From: Parapristionchus giblindavisi
Taxonomy: Eukaryota > Nematoda > Chromadorea > Rhabditida > Diplogasteridae
DNA length: 64,000 nt
Assembly: GCA_943737045.1 (NCBI GenBank)
Contig: CALSFV010000006.1
Location: forward strand, 620,001-684,000
Direction of reading: 5' to 3'
The translations under genes were made by a program, and so were the position numbers. Shown piece after piece: positions 1 to 14,820 of the stretch (the first letter of the stretch is position 1; the number at the start of each line of letters is the position of its first letter). The notes beneath the pieces are model-generated. The model did not search any database and was not told where the DNA came from. It saw nothing but the letters and a program-made list of their open reading frames with translations.

Positions 1-3000
1 TATATTTGTGATGAAGACGAAAATAATGGATTTAATTATATATCTATTGTTTCAGACCGAGTCTTTCCAGAAGTATGAGGCCTTCACGCATCATATTGAT
101 TGGTCTACAGCGATGTAAACTCCACAAAGTAATACAGTGAATTATTGATTGACCGATATCGAATAAAGATGTTTACGTTTTGTTGTGATTTCAATCTTTG
201 ATCTTCTCTCAGTACTGTATCGTATAATGATACTCTATTTGTGATGAAGACGAATATAATGGATTTAATTATATATCTGTTGTTTCAGACCGGGTCTTTC
301 GAGAAGTATGAGGCCTTCGCTCCTCATATTGATTGGTCTACAGCGATGTAAACTCCACAAGGTAATACAGTGAATTATTGATTGACCGATACCGAATAAA
401 AATGTTTATGTGTTGTTGTGATCTTTGATCTTCTCTCAGTACTGTATCGTATAATGATATTATATTTGTGATGAAGACGAAAATAATGGATTTAATTATA
501 TATCTATTGTTTCAGACCGAGTCTTTCGGGAAGTATGAGGCCTTCGCTCCTCATATTGATTGGTCTACAGCGATGTAAACTCCACAAGGTAATACAGTGA
601 ATTATTGATTGACCGATACCGAATAAAGATATTTATGTGTTGTTGTGATTTTAATCTTTGATCTTCTCTCAGTACTGTATCGTATTATGATACTGTATTT
701 GTGATGAAGACGAAAATAATGGATTTAATTATATATCTATTGTTTCAGACCGAGTCTTTCGAGAAGTATGAGGCCTTCACGCATCATATTTATTGATCTA
801 CAGCGATGTAAACTCCACAAGGTAATACAGTGAATTATTGATTGACCGATACCGAATAAAAATGTTTATGTGTTGTTGTGATCTTTGATCTTCTCTCAGT
901 ACTGTATCGTATAATGATACTTTATTTGTGATGAAGACGAATATAATGGATTTAATTATATATCTATTGTTTCAGACCGAGTCTTTGCAGAAGTATGAGG
1001 CCTTCACGCATCATATTGATTGGTCTACAGCGATGTAAACTCCACAAGGTAATACAGTGAATTATTGATTGACCGATACCGAATAAAAATGTTTATGTGT
1101 TGTTGTGATCTTTGATCTTCTCTCAGTACTGTATCGTATTATGATATTCTATTTGTGATGAAGACGAAAATAATGGATTTAATTATATATCTATTGTTTC
1201 AGACCGAGTCTTTCCAGAAGTATGAGGCCTTCACGCATCATATTGATTGGTCTACAGCGATGTAAACTCCACAAGGTAATGCAGTGAATTATTGATTGAC
1301 CGATATCGAATAAAGATGTTTACGTGTTGTTGTGATTTTAATCTTTGATTTTCTCTCAGTACTGTATCGTATAATGATACTCTATTTGTGATGAAGACGA
1401 ATATAATGGATTTAATTATATATCTATTGTTTCAGACCGAGTCTTTCCAGAAGTATGAGGCCTTCACGCATCATATTGATTGGTCTACAGCGATGTAAAC
1501 TCCACAAAGTAATACAGTGAATTATTGATTGACCGATATCGAATAAAGATGTTTACGTTTTGTTGTGATTTCAATCTTTGATCTTCTCTCAGTACTGTAT
1601 CGTATAATGATACTCTATTTGTGATGAAGACGAATATAATGGATTTAATTATATATCTGTTGTTTCAGACCGGGTCTTTCGAGAAGTATGAGGCCTTCGC
1701 TCCTCATATTGAATGGTCTACAGCGATGTAAACTCCACAAGGTAATACAGTGAATTATTGATTGACCGATACCGAATAAAAATGTTTATGTGTTGTTGTG
1801 ATCTTTGATCTTCTCTCAGTACTGTATCGTATAATGATATTATATTTGTGATGAAGACGAAAATAATGGATTTAATTATATATCTATTGTTTCAGACCGA
1901 GTCTTTCGGGAAGTATGAGGCCTTCGCTCCTCATATTGATTGGTCTACAGCGATGTAAACTCCACAAGGTAATACAGTGAATTATTGATTGACCGATACC
2001 GAATAAAGATATTTATGTGTTGTTGTGATTTTAATCTTTGATCTTCTCTCAGTACTGTATCGTATTATGATACTGTATTTGTGATGAAGACGAAAATAAT
2101 GGATTTAATTATATATCTATTGTTTCAGACCAAGTCTTTCGAGAAGTATGAGGCCTTCGCTCCTCATATTGATTGGTCTACAGCGATGTAGACTCCACAA
2201 GGTAATACAGTGAATTATTGATTGACCGATACCGAATAAAGATATTTATGTGTTGTTGTGATTTTAATCTTTGATCTTCTCTCAGTACTGTATCGTATAA
2301 TGATACTCTATTTGTGATGAAGACGAATATAATGGATTTAATTATATATCTGTTGTTTCAGACCGGGTCTTTCGAGAAGTATGAGGCCTTCGCTCCTCAT
2401 ATTGATTGGTCTACAGCGATGTAAACTCCACAAGGTAATACAGTGAATTATTGATTGACCGATACCGAATAAAAATGTTTATGTGTTGTTGTGATCTTTG
2501 ATCTTCTCTCAGTACTGTATCGTATAATGATACTCTATTTGTGATGAAGACGAATATAATGGATTTAATTATATATCTGTTGTTTCAGACCGAGTCTTTG
2601 CAGAAGTATGAGGCCTTCACGCATCATATTGATTGGTCTACAGCGATGTAAACTCCACAAGGTAATACAGTGAATTATTGATTGACCGATACCGAATAAA
2701 AATGTTTATGTGTTGTTGTGATCTTTGATCTTCTCTCAGTACTGTATCGTATTATGATATTCTATTTGTGATGAAGACGAAAATAATGGATTTAATTATA
2801 TATCTATTGTTTCAGACCGAGTCTTTCCAGAAGTATGAGGCCTTCACGCATCATATTGATTGGTCTACAGCGATGTAAACTCCACAAGGTAATGCAGTGA
2901 ATTATTGATTGACCGATATCGAATAAAGATGTTTACGTGTTGTTGTGATTTTAATCTTTGATTTTCTCTCAGTACTGTATCGTATAATGATACTCTATTT

Positions 3001-6000
3001 GTGATGAAGACGAATATAATGGATTTAATTATATATCTGTTGTTTCAGACCGGGTCTTTCGAGAAGTATGAGGCCTTCGCTCCTCATATTGAATGGTCTA
3101 CAGCGATGTAAACTCCACAAGGTAATACAGTGAATTATTGATTGACCGATACCGAATAAAAATGTTTATGTGTTGTTGTGATCTTTGATCTTCTCTCAGT
3201 ACTGTATCGTATAATGATATTATATTTGTGATGAAGACGAAAATAATGGATTTAATTATATATCTGTTGTTTCAGACCGGGTCTTTCGAGAAGTATGAGG
3301 CCTTCGCTCCTCATATTGATTGGTCTACAGCGATGTAAACTCCACAAGGTAATACAGTGAATTATTGATTGACCGATACCGAATAAAAATGTTTATGTGT
3401 TGTTGTGATCTTTGATCTTCTCTCAGTACTGTATCGTATAATGATATTATATTTGTGATGAAGACGAAAATAATGGATTTAATTATATATCTATTGTTTC
3501 AGACCGAGTCTTTCGGGAAGTATGAGGCCTTCGCTCTTCATATTGATTGGTCTACAGCGATGTAAACTCCACAAGGTAATACAGTGAATTATTGATTGAC
3601 CGATACCGAATAAAGATATTTATGTGTTGTTGTGATCTTTGATCTTCTCTCAGTACTGTATCGTATAATGATATTATATTTGTGATGAAGACGAAAATAA
3701 TGGATTTAATTATATATCTATTGTTTCAGACCGAGTCTTTCGGGAAGTATGAGGCCTTCGCTCCTCATATTGATTGGTCTACAGCGATGTAAACTCCACA
3801 AGGTAATACAGTGAATTATTGATTGACCGATACCGAATAAAGATATTTATGTGTTGTTGTGATTTTAATCTTTGATCTTCTCTCAGTACTGTATCGTATT
3901 ATGATACTGTATTTGTGATGAAGACGAAAATAATGGATTTAATTATATATCTATTGTTTCAGAGCAAGTCTTTCGAGAAGTATGAGGCCTTCGCTCCTCA
4001 TATTGATTGGTCTACAGCGATGTAGACTCCACAAGGTAATACAGTGAATTATTGATTGACCGATACCGAATAAAAATGTTTATGTGTTGCTATGATCTTT
4101 GATCTTCTCTCAGTACTGTATCGTATAATGATATTCTATTTGTTATGAAGACGAAAATAATGGATTTAATTATATATCTATTGTTTCAGACCGAGTCTTT
4201 CGAGAAGTATGAGGCCTTCACGCATCATATTTATTGATCTACAGCGATGTATACTCCACAAGGTAATACAGTGAATTATTGATTGACCGATACCGAATAA
4301 AAATGTTTATGTGTTGTTGTGATCTTTGATCTTCTCTCAGTACTGTATCGTATAATGATACTTTATTTGTGATGAAGACGAATATAATGGATTTAATTAT
4401 ATATCTATTGTTTCAGACCGAGTCTTTGCAGAAGTATGAGGCCTTCACGCATCATATTGATTGGTCTACAGCGATGTAAACTCCACAAGGTAATACAGTG
4501 AATTATTGATTGACCGATACCGAATAAAAATGTTTATGTGTTGTTGTGATCTTTGATCTTCTCTCATTACTGTATCGTATTATGATATTCTATTTGTGAT
4601 GAAGACGAAAATAATGGATTTAATTATATATCTATTGTTTCAGACCGAATCTTTCCAGAAGTATGAGGCCTTCACGCATCATATTGATTGGTCTACAGCG
4701 ATGTAAACTCCACAAGGTAATGCAGTGAATTATTGATTGACCGATATCGAATAAAGATGTTTACGTGTTGTTGTGATTTTAATCTTTGATTTTCTCTCAG
4801 TACTGTATCGTATAATGATACTCTATTTGTGATGAAGACGAATATAATGGATTTAATTATATATCTATTGTTTCAGACCGAGTCTTTCCAGAAGTATGAG
4901 GCCTTCACGCATCATATTGATTGGTCTACAGCGATGTAAACTCCACAAAGTAATACAGTGAATTATTGATTGACCGATATCGAATAAAGATGTTTACGTT
5001 TTGTTGTGATTTCAATCTTTGATCTTCTCTCAGTACTGTATCGTATAATGATACTCTATTTGTGATGAAGACGAATATAATGGATTTAATTATATATCTG
5101 TTGTTTCAGACCGGGTCTTTCGAGAAGTATGAGGCCTTCGCTCCTCATATTGATTGGTCTACAGCGATGTAAACTCCACAAGGTAATACAGTGAATTATT
5201 GATTGACCGATACCGAATAAAAATGTTTATGTGTTGTTGTGATCTTTGATCTTCTCTCAGTACTGTATCGTATAATGATATTATATTTGTGATGAAGACG
5301 AAAATAATGGATTTAATTATATATCTATTGTTTCAGACCGAGTCTTTCGGGAAGTATGAGGCCTTCGCTCCTCATATTGATTGGTCTACAGCGATGTAAA
5401 CTCCACAAGGTAATACAGTGAATTATTGATTGACCGATACCGAATAAAGATATTTATGTGTTGTTGTGATTTTAATCTTTGATCTTCTCTCAGTACTGTA
5501 TCGTATTATGATACTGTATTTGTGATGAAGACGAAAATAATGGATTTAATTATATATCTATTGTTTCAGACCAAGTCTTTCGAGAAGTATGAGGCCTTCG
5601 CTCCTCATATTGATTGGTCTACAGCGATGTAGACTCCACAAGGTAATACAGTGAATTATTGATTGACCGATATCGAATAAAGATGTTTACGTTTTGTTGT
5701 GATTTTAATCTTTGATCTTCTCTCAGTACTGTATCGTATAATGATACTCTATTTGTGATGAAGACGAATATAATGGATTTAATTATATATCTGTTGTTTC
5801 AGACCGGGTGTTTCGAGAAGTATGAGGCCTTCGCTCCTCATATTGATTGGTCTACAGCGATGTAAACTCCACAAGGTAATGCAGTGAATTATTGATTGAC
5901 CGATATCGAATAAAGATGTTTACGTGTTGTTGTGATTTTAATCTTTGATTTTCTCTCAGTACTGTATCGTATAATGATACTCTATTTGTGATGAAGACGA

Positions 6001-7230
6001 ATATAATGGATTTAATTATATATCTATTGTTTCAGACCGAGTCTTTCCAGAAGTATGAGGCCTTCACGCATCATATTGATTGGTCTACAGCGATGTAAAC
6101 TCCACAAAGTAATACAGTGAATTATTGATTGACCGATATCGAATAAAGATGTTTACGTTTTGTTGTGATTTCAATCTTTGATCTTCTCTCAGTACTGTAT
6201 CGTATAATGATACTCTATTTGTGATGAAGACGAATATAATGGATTTAATTATATATCTGTTGTTTCAGACCGGGTCTTTCGAGAAGTATGAGGCCTTCGC
6301 TCCTCATATTGATTGGTCTACAGCGATGTAAACTCCACAAGGTAATACAGTGAATTATTGATTGACCGATACCGAATAAAAATGTTTATGTGTTGTTGTG
6401 ATCTTTGATCTTCTCTCAGTACTGTATCGTATAATGATATTATATTTGTGATGAAGACGAAAATAATGGATTTAATTATATATCTATTGTTTCAGACCGA
6501 GTCTTTCGGGAAGTATGAGGCCTTCGCTCCTCATATTGATTGGTCTACAGCGATGTAAACTCCACAAGGTAATACAGTGAATTATTGATTGACCGATACC
6601 GAATAAAGATATTTATGTGTTGTTGTGATTTTAATCTTTGATCTTCTCTCAGTACTGTATCGTATTATGATACTGTATTTGTGATGAAGACGAAAATAAT
6701 GGATTTAATTATATATCTATTGTTTCAGACCAAGTCTTTCGAGAAGTATGAGGCCTTCGCTCCTCATATTGATTGGTCTACAGCGATGTAGACTCCACAA
6801 GGTAATACAGTGAATTATTGATTGACCGATATCGAATAAAGATGTTTACGTTTTGTTGTGATTTTAATCTTTGATCTTCTCTCAGTACTGTATCGTATAA
6901 TGATACTCTATTTGTGATGAAGACGAATATAATGGATTTAATTATATATCTGTTGTTTCAGACCGGGTGTTTCGAGAAGTATGAGGCCTTCGCTCCTCAT
7001 ATTGATTGGTCTACAGCGATGTAAACTCCACAAGGTAATACAGTGAATTATTGATTGACCGATACCGAATAAAAATGTTTATGTGTTGTTGTGATCTTTG
7101 ATCTTCTCTCAGTACTGTATCGTATAATGATACTCTATTTGTGATGAAGACGAATATAATGGATTTAATTATATATCTATTGTTTCAGACCGAGTCTTTC
7201 GAGAAGTATGAGGCCTTCACGCATCATATT

Positions 7231-10229
7231 GATCGGTCTACAGCGATGTAAACTCCACAAGGTAATGCAGTGAATTATTGATTGACCGATATCGAATAAA
7301 GATGTTTACGTGTTGTTGTGATTTTAATCTTTGATTTTCTCTCAGTACTGTATCGTATGATGATACTCTATTTGTGATGAAGACGAATATAATGGATTTA
7401 ATTATATATCTATTGTTTCAGACCGAGTCTTTCCAGAAGTATGAGGCCTTCACGCATCATATTGATTGGTCTACAGCGATGTAAACTCCACAAAGTAATT
7501 CAGTGAATTATTGATTGACCGATACCGAATAAAAATGTTTATGTGTTGTTGTGATTTTAATCTTTGATCTTCTCTCAGTACTGTATCATATTATGATACT
7601 GTATTTGTGATGAAGACGAGAATAATGGATTTAATTATATATCTATTGTTTCAGACCGAGTCTTTCGAGAAGTATGAGGCCTTCGCTCCTCATATTGATT
7701 GGTCTACAGCGATGTAAACTCCACAAGGTAATACAGTGAATTATTGATTGACCGATATCGAATAAAGATGTTTATGTGTTGTTGTGATCTTTGATCTTCT
7801 CTCAGTACTGTATCGTATAATGATACTATATTTGTGATGAAGACGAATATAATGGATTTAATTATATATCTATTGTTTCAGACCGAGTCTTTCGAGAAGT
7901 ATGAGGCCTTCACGCATCATATTGATCGGTCTACAGCGATGTAGACTCCACAAGGTAATACAGTGAATTATTGATTGACCGATATCGAATAAAGATGTTT
8001 ACGTTTTGTTGTGATTTTAATCTTTGATCTTCTCTCAGTACTGTATCGTATAATGATACTCTATTTGTGATGAAGACGAATATAATGGATTTAATTATAT
8101 ATCTGTTGTTTCAGACCGGGTCTTTCGAGAAGTATGAGGCCTTCGCTCCTCATATTGATTGGTCTACAGCGATGTAAACTCCACAAGGTAATACAGTGAA
8201 TTATTGATTGACCGATACCGAATAAAAATGTTTATGTGTTGTTGTGATCTTTGATCTTCTCTCAGTACTGTATCGTATAATGATACTCTATTTGTGATGA
8301 AGACGAATATAATGGATTTAATTATATATCTATTGTTTCAGACCGAGTCTTTCGAGAAGTATGAGGCCTTCACGCATCATATTGATCGGTCTACAGCGAT
8401 GTAAACTCCACAAGGTAATGCAGTGAATTATTGATTGACCGATATCGAATAAAGATGTTTACGTGTTGTTGTGATTTTAATCTTTGATTTTCTCTCAGTA
8501 CTGTATCGTATGATGATACTCTATTTGTGATGAAGACGAATATAATGGATTTAATTATATATCTATTGTTTCAGACCGAGTCTTTCCAGAAGTATGAGGC
8601 CTTCACGCATCATATTGATTGGTCTACAGCGATGTAAACTCCACAAAGTAATTCAGTGAATTATTGATTGACCGATACCGAATAAAAATGTTTATGTGTT
8701 GTTGTGATTTTAATCTTTGATCTTCTCTCAGTACTGTATCATATTATGATACTGTATTTGTGATGAAGACGAGAATAATGGATTTAATTATATATCTATT
8801 GTTTCAGACCGAGTCTTTCGAGAAGTATGAGGCCTTCGCTCCTCATATTGATTGGTCTACAGCGATGTAAACTCCACAAGGTAATACAGTGAATTATTGA
8901 TTGACCGATATCGAATAAAGATGTTTATGTGTTGTTGTGATCTTTGATCTTCTCTCAGTACTGTATCGTATAATGATACTATATTTGTGATGAAGACGAA
9001 TATAATGGATTTAATTATATATCTATTGTTTCAGACCGAGTCTTTCGAGAAGTATGAGGCCTTCACGCATCATATTGATCGGTCTACAGCGATGTAGACT
9101 CCACAAGGTAATACAGTGAATTATTGATTGACCGATATCGAATAAAGATGTTTACGTTTTGTTGTGATTTTAATCTTTGATCTTCTCTCAGTACTGTATC
9201 GTATAATGATACTCTATTTGTGATGAAGACGAATATAATGGATTTAATTATATATCTGTTGTTTCAGACCGGGTCTTTCGAGAAGTATGAGGCCTTCGCT
9301 CCTCATATTGATTGGTCTACAGCGATGTAAACTCCACAAGGTAATACAGTGAATTATTGATTGACCGATACCGAATAAAAATGTTTATGTGTTGTTGTGA
9401 TCTTTGATCTTCTCTCAGTACTGTATCGTATAATGATACTCTATTTGTGATGAAGACGAATATAATGGATTTAATTATATATCTATTGTTTCAGACCGAG
9501 TCTTTCGAGAAGTATGAGGCCTTCACGCATCATATTGATCGGTCTACAGCGATGTAAACTCCACAAGGTAATGCAGTGAATTATTGATTGACCGATATCG
9601 AATAAAGATGTTTACGTGTTGTTGTGATTTTAATCTTTGATTTTCTCTCAGTACTGTATCGTATGATGATACTCTATTTGTGATGAAGACGAATATAATG
9701 GATTTAATTATATATCTATTGTTTCAGACCGAGTCTTTCCAGAAGTATGAGGCCTTCACGCATCATATTGATTGGTCTACAGCGATGTAAACTCCACAAA
9801 GTAATTCAGTGAATTATTGATTGACCGATACCGAATAAAAATGTTTATGTGTTGTTGTGATTTTAATCTTTGATCTTCTCTCAGTACTGTATCATATTAT
9901 GATACTGTATTTGTGATGAAGACGAGAATAATGGATTTAATTATATATCTATTGTTTCAGACCGAGTCTTTCGAGAAGTATGAGGCCTTCGCTCCTCATA
10001 TTGATTGGTCTACAGCGATGTAAACTCCACAAGGTAATACAGTGAATTATTGATTGACCGATATCGAATAAAGATGTTTATGTGTTGTTGTGATCTTTGA
10101 TCTTCTCTCAGTACTGTATCGTATAATGATACTATATTTGTGATGAAGACGAATATAATGGATTTAATTATATATCTATTGTTTCAGACCGAGTCTTTCG
10201 AGAAGTATGAGGCCTTCACGCATCATATT
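7231..10229 (+). repeat. Higher-order repeat, 1,153 bp (5 monomers)
   Basis: The variant GATCGGTCT recurs at 7,231, 8,384 and 9,537, exactly 1,153 bp apart (3 x 233 + 2 x 227). Other rare variants repeat at the same offset: TAATTCAG at about 7,497, 8,650 and 9,803, a CATATTATG form near 7,587, 8,740 and 9,893, and a GATGTAGAC form following 7,924 and 9,077. This is about 2.6 copies of a pentameric unit. After 9,537 the spacing changes to 693 bp (3 monomers), which looks like unequal exchange within the unit. Confidence 0.9.
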
Positions 10230-11149
10230 GATCGGTCTACAGCGATGTAAACTCCACAAGGTAATGCAGTGAATTATTGATTGACCGATATCGAATAAAG
10301 ATGTTTACGTGTTGTTGTGATTTTAATCTTTGATTTTCTCTCAGTACTGTATCGTATGATGATACTCTATTTGTGATGAAGACGAATATAATGGATTTAA
10401 TTATATATCTATTGTTTCAGACCGAGTCTTTCGAGAAGTATGAGGCCTTCGCTCCTCATATTGATTGGTCTACAGCGATGTAAACTCCACAAGGTAATAC
10501 AGTGAATTATTGATTGACCGATATCGAATAAAGATGTTTATGTGTTGTTGTGATCTTTGATCTTCTCTCAGTACTGTATCGTATAATGATACTATATTTG
10601 TGATGAAGACGAATATAATGGATTTAATTATATATCTATTGTTTCAGACCGAGTCTTTCGAGAAGTATGAGGCCTTCACGCATCATATTGATCGGTCTAC
10701 AGCGATGTAGACTCCACAAGGTAATACAGTGAATTATTGATTGACCGATATCGAATAAAGATGTTTACGTTTTGTTGTGATTTTAATCTTTGATCTTCTC
10801 TCAGTACTGTATCGTATAATGATACTCTATTTGTGATGAAGACGAATATAATGGATTTAATTATATATCTGTTGTTTCAGACCGGGTCTTTCGAGAAGTA
10901 TGAGGCCTTCGCTCCTCATATTGATTGGTCTACAGCGATGTAAACTCCACAAGGTAATACAGTGAATTATTGATTGACCGATACCGAATAAAAATGTTTA
11001 TGTGTTGTTGTGATCTTTGATCTTCTCTCAGTACTGTATCGTATAATGATACTCTATTTGTGATGAAGACGAATATAATGGATTTAATTATATATCTATT
11101 GTTTCAGACCGAGTCTTTCGAGAAGTATGAGGCCTTCACGCATCATATT

Positions 11150-14100
11150 GATCGGTCTACAGCGATGTAAACTCCACAAGGTAATGCAGTGAATTATTGA
11201 TTGACCGATATCGAATAAAGATGTTTACGTGTTGTTGTGATTTTAATCTTTGATTTTCTCTCAGTACTGTATCGTATGATGATACTCTATTTGTGATGAA
11301 GACGAATATAATGGATTTAATTATATATCTATTGTTTCAGACCGAGTCTTTCCAGAAGTATGAGGCCTTCACGCATCATATTGATTGGTCTACAGCGATG
11401 TAAACTCCACAAAGTAATTCAGTGAATTATTGATTGACCGATACCGAATAAAAATGTTTATGTGTTGTTGTGATTTTAATCTTTGATCTTCTCTCAGTAC
11501 TGTATCATATTATGATACTGTATTTGTGATGAAGACGAGAATAATGGATTTAATTATATATCTATTGTTTCAGACCGAGTCTTTCGAGAAGTATGAGGCC
11601 TTCGCTCCTCATATTGATTGGTCTACAGCGATGTAAACTCCACAAGGTAATACAGTGAATTATTGATTGACCGATATCGAATAAAGATGTTTATGTGTTG
11701 TTGTGATCTTTGATCTTCTCTCAGTACTGTATCGTATAATGATACTATATTTGTGATGAAGACGAATATAATGGATTTAATTATATATCTATTGTTTCAG
11801 ACCGAGTCTTTCGAGAAGTATGAGGCCTTCACGCATCATATTGATCGGTCTACAGCGATGTAAACTCCACAAGGTAATGCAGTGAATTATTGATTGACCG
11901 ATATCGAATAAAGATGTTTACGTGTTGTTGTGATTTTAATCTTTGATTTTCTCTCAGTACTGTATCGTATGATGATACTCTATTTGTGATGAAGACGAAT
12001 ATAATGGATTTAATTATATATCTATTGTTTCAGACCGAGTCTTTCCAGAAGTATGAGGCCTTCACGCATCATATTGATTGGTCTACAGCGATGTAAACTC
12101 CACAAAGTAATTCAGTGAATTATTGATTGACCGATACCGAATAAAAATGTTTATGTGTTGTTGTGATTTTAATCTTTGATCTTCTCTCAGTACTGTATCG
12201 TATAATGATATTATATTTGTGATGAAGACGAAAATAATGGATTTAATTATATATCTATTGTTTCAGACCGAGTCTTTCGGGAAGTATGAGGCCTTCGCTC
12301 CTCATATTGATTGGTCTACAGCGATGTAAACTCCACAAGGTAATACAGTGAATTATTGATTGACCGATACCGAATAAAGATATTTATGTGTTGTTGTGAT
12401 TTTAATCTTTGATCTTCTCTCAGTACTGTATCGTATTATGATACTGTATTTGTGATGAAGACGAAAATAATGGATTTAATTATATATCTATTGTTTCAGA
12501 CCGAGTCTTTCGAGAAGTATGAGGCCTTCGCTCCTCATATTGATTGGTCTACAGCGATGTAAAACTCCCCAAGGTAATACAGTGAATTATTGATTGACCG
12601 ATATCGAATAAAGATGTTTACGTGTTGTTGTGATCTTTGATCTTCTCTCAGTACTGTATCGTATAATGATACTCTATTTGTGATGAAGACGAATATAATG
12701 GATTTAATTATATATCTATTGTTTCAGACCGAGTCTTTCGAGAAGTATGAGGCCTTCACGCATCATATTTATTGATCTACAGCGATGTAAACTCCACAAG
12801 GTAATGCAGTGAATTATTGATTGACCGATATCGAATAAAGATGTTTACGTGTTGTTGTGATTTTAATCGTTGATTTTCTCTCAGTACTGTTTCGTATAAT
12901 AATACTCTATTTGTGATGAAGACGAATATAATGGATTTAATTATATATCTATTGTTTCAGACCGAGTCTTTCGAGAAGTATGAGGCCTTCACGCATCATA
13001 TTGATCGGTCTACAGCGATGTAAACTCCACAAGGTAATGCAGTGAATTATTGATTGACCGATATCGAATAAAGATGTTTACGTGTTGTTGTGATTTTAAT
13101 CTTTGATTTTCTCTCAGTACTGTATCGTATGATGATACTCTATTTGTGATGAAGACGAATATAATGGATTTAATTATATATCTATTGTTTCAGACCGAGT
13201 CTTTCCAGAAGTATGAGGCCTTCACGCATCATATTGATTGGTCTACAGCGATGTAAACTCCACAAAGTAATTCAGTGAATTATTGATTGACCGATACCGA
13301 ATAAAAATGTTTATGTGTTGTTGTGATTTTAATCTTTGATCTTCTCTCAGTACTGTATCATATTATGATACTGTATTTGTGATGAAGACGAGAATAATGG
13401 ATTTAATTATATATCTATTGTTTCAGACCGAGTCTTTCGAGAAGTATGAGGCCTTCGCTCCTCATATTGATTGGTCTACAGCGATGTAAACTCCACAAGG
13501 TAATACAGTGAATTATTGATTGACCGATATCGAATAAAGATGTTTATGTGTTGTTGTGATCTTTGATCTTCTCTCAGTACTGTATCGTATAATGATACTA
13601 TATTTGTGATGAAGACGAATATAATGGATTTAATTATATATCTATTGTTTCAGACCGAGTCTTTCGAGAAGTATGAGGCCTTCACGCATCATATTGATCG
13701 GTCTACAGCGATGTAAACTCCACAAGGTAATGCAGTGAATTATTGATTGACCGATATCGAATAAAGATGTTTACGTGTTGTTGTGATTTTAATCTTTGAT
13801 TTTCTCTCAGTACTGTATCGTATGATGATACTCTATTTGTGATGAAGACGAATATAATGGATTTAATTATATATCTATTGTTTCAGACCGAGTCTTTCCA
13901 GAAGTATGAGGCCTTCACGCATCATATTGATTGGTCTACAGCGATGTAAACTCCACAAAGTAATTCAGTGAATTATTGATTGACCGATACCGAATAAAAA
14001 TGTTTATGTGTTGTTGTGATTTTAATCTTTGATCTTCTCTCAGTACTGTATCGTATAATGATATTATATTTGTGATGAAGACGAAAATAATGGATTTAAT

Positions 14101-14820
14101 TATATATCTATTGTTTCAGACCGAGTCTTTCGGGAAGTATGAGGCCTTCGCTCCTCATATTGATTGGTCTACAGCGATGTAAACTCCACAAGGTAATACA
14201 GTGAATTATTGATTGACCGATACCGAATAAAGATATTTATGTGTTGTTGTGATTTTAATCTTTGATCTTCTCTCAGTACTGTATCGTATTATGATACTGT
14301 ATTTGTGATGAAGACGAAAATAATGGATTTAATTATATATCTATTGTTTCAGACCGAGTCTTTCGAGAAGTATGAGGCCTTCGCTCCTCATATTGATTGG
14401 TCTACAGCGATGTAAAACTCCCCAAGGTAATACAGTGAATTATTGATTGACCGATATCGAATAAAGATGTTTACGTGTTGTTGTGATCTTTGATCTTCTC
14501 TCAGTACTGTATCGTATAATGATACTCTATTTGTGATGAAGACGAATATAATGGATTTAATTATATATCTATTGTTTCAGACCGAGTCTTTCGAGAAGTA
14601 TGAGGCCTTCACGCATCATATTTATTGATCTACAGCGATGTAAACTCCACAAGGTAATGCAGTGAATTATTGATTGACCGATATCGAATAAAGATGTTTA
14701 CGTGTTGTTGTGATTTTAATCGTTGATTTTCTCTCAGTACTGTTTCGTATAATAATACTCTATTTGTGATGAAGACGAATATAATGGATTTAATTATATA
14801 TCTATTGTTTCAGACCGAGT
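11150..14820 (+). repeat. Tandem higher-order duplication, 1,853 bp (8 monomers)
   Basis: 11,150 to about 12,970 recurs at 13,003 to about 14,820. Private variants shared at the 1,853-bp offset include an extra-A form GTAAAACTCCCC (12,561 and 14,414), ATCGTTG (12,866 and 14,719), a TTTCGTATAATAATAC form just after it, and a CATATTATG form near 11,510 and 13,360. A further AAAACTCCCC copy at about 21,566 shows that part of the block exists elsewhere in the array. The copies looked identical wherever I compared them by eye. Confidence 0.85.
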
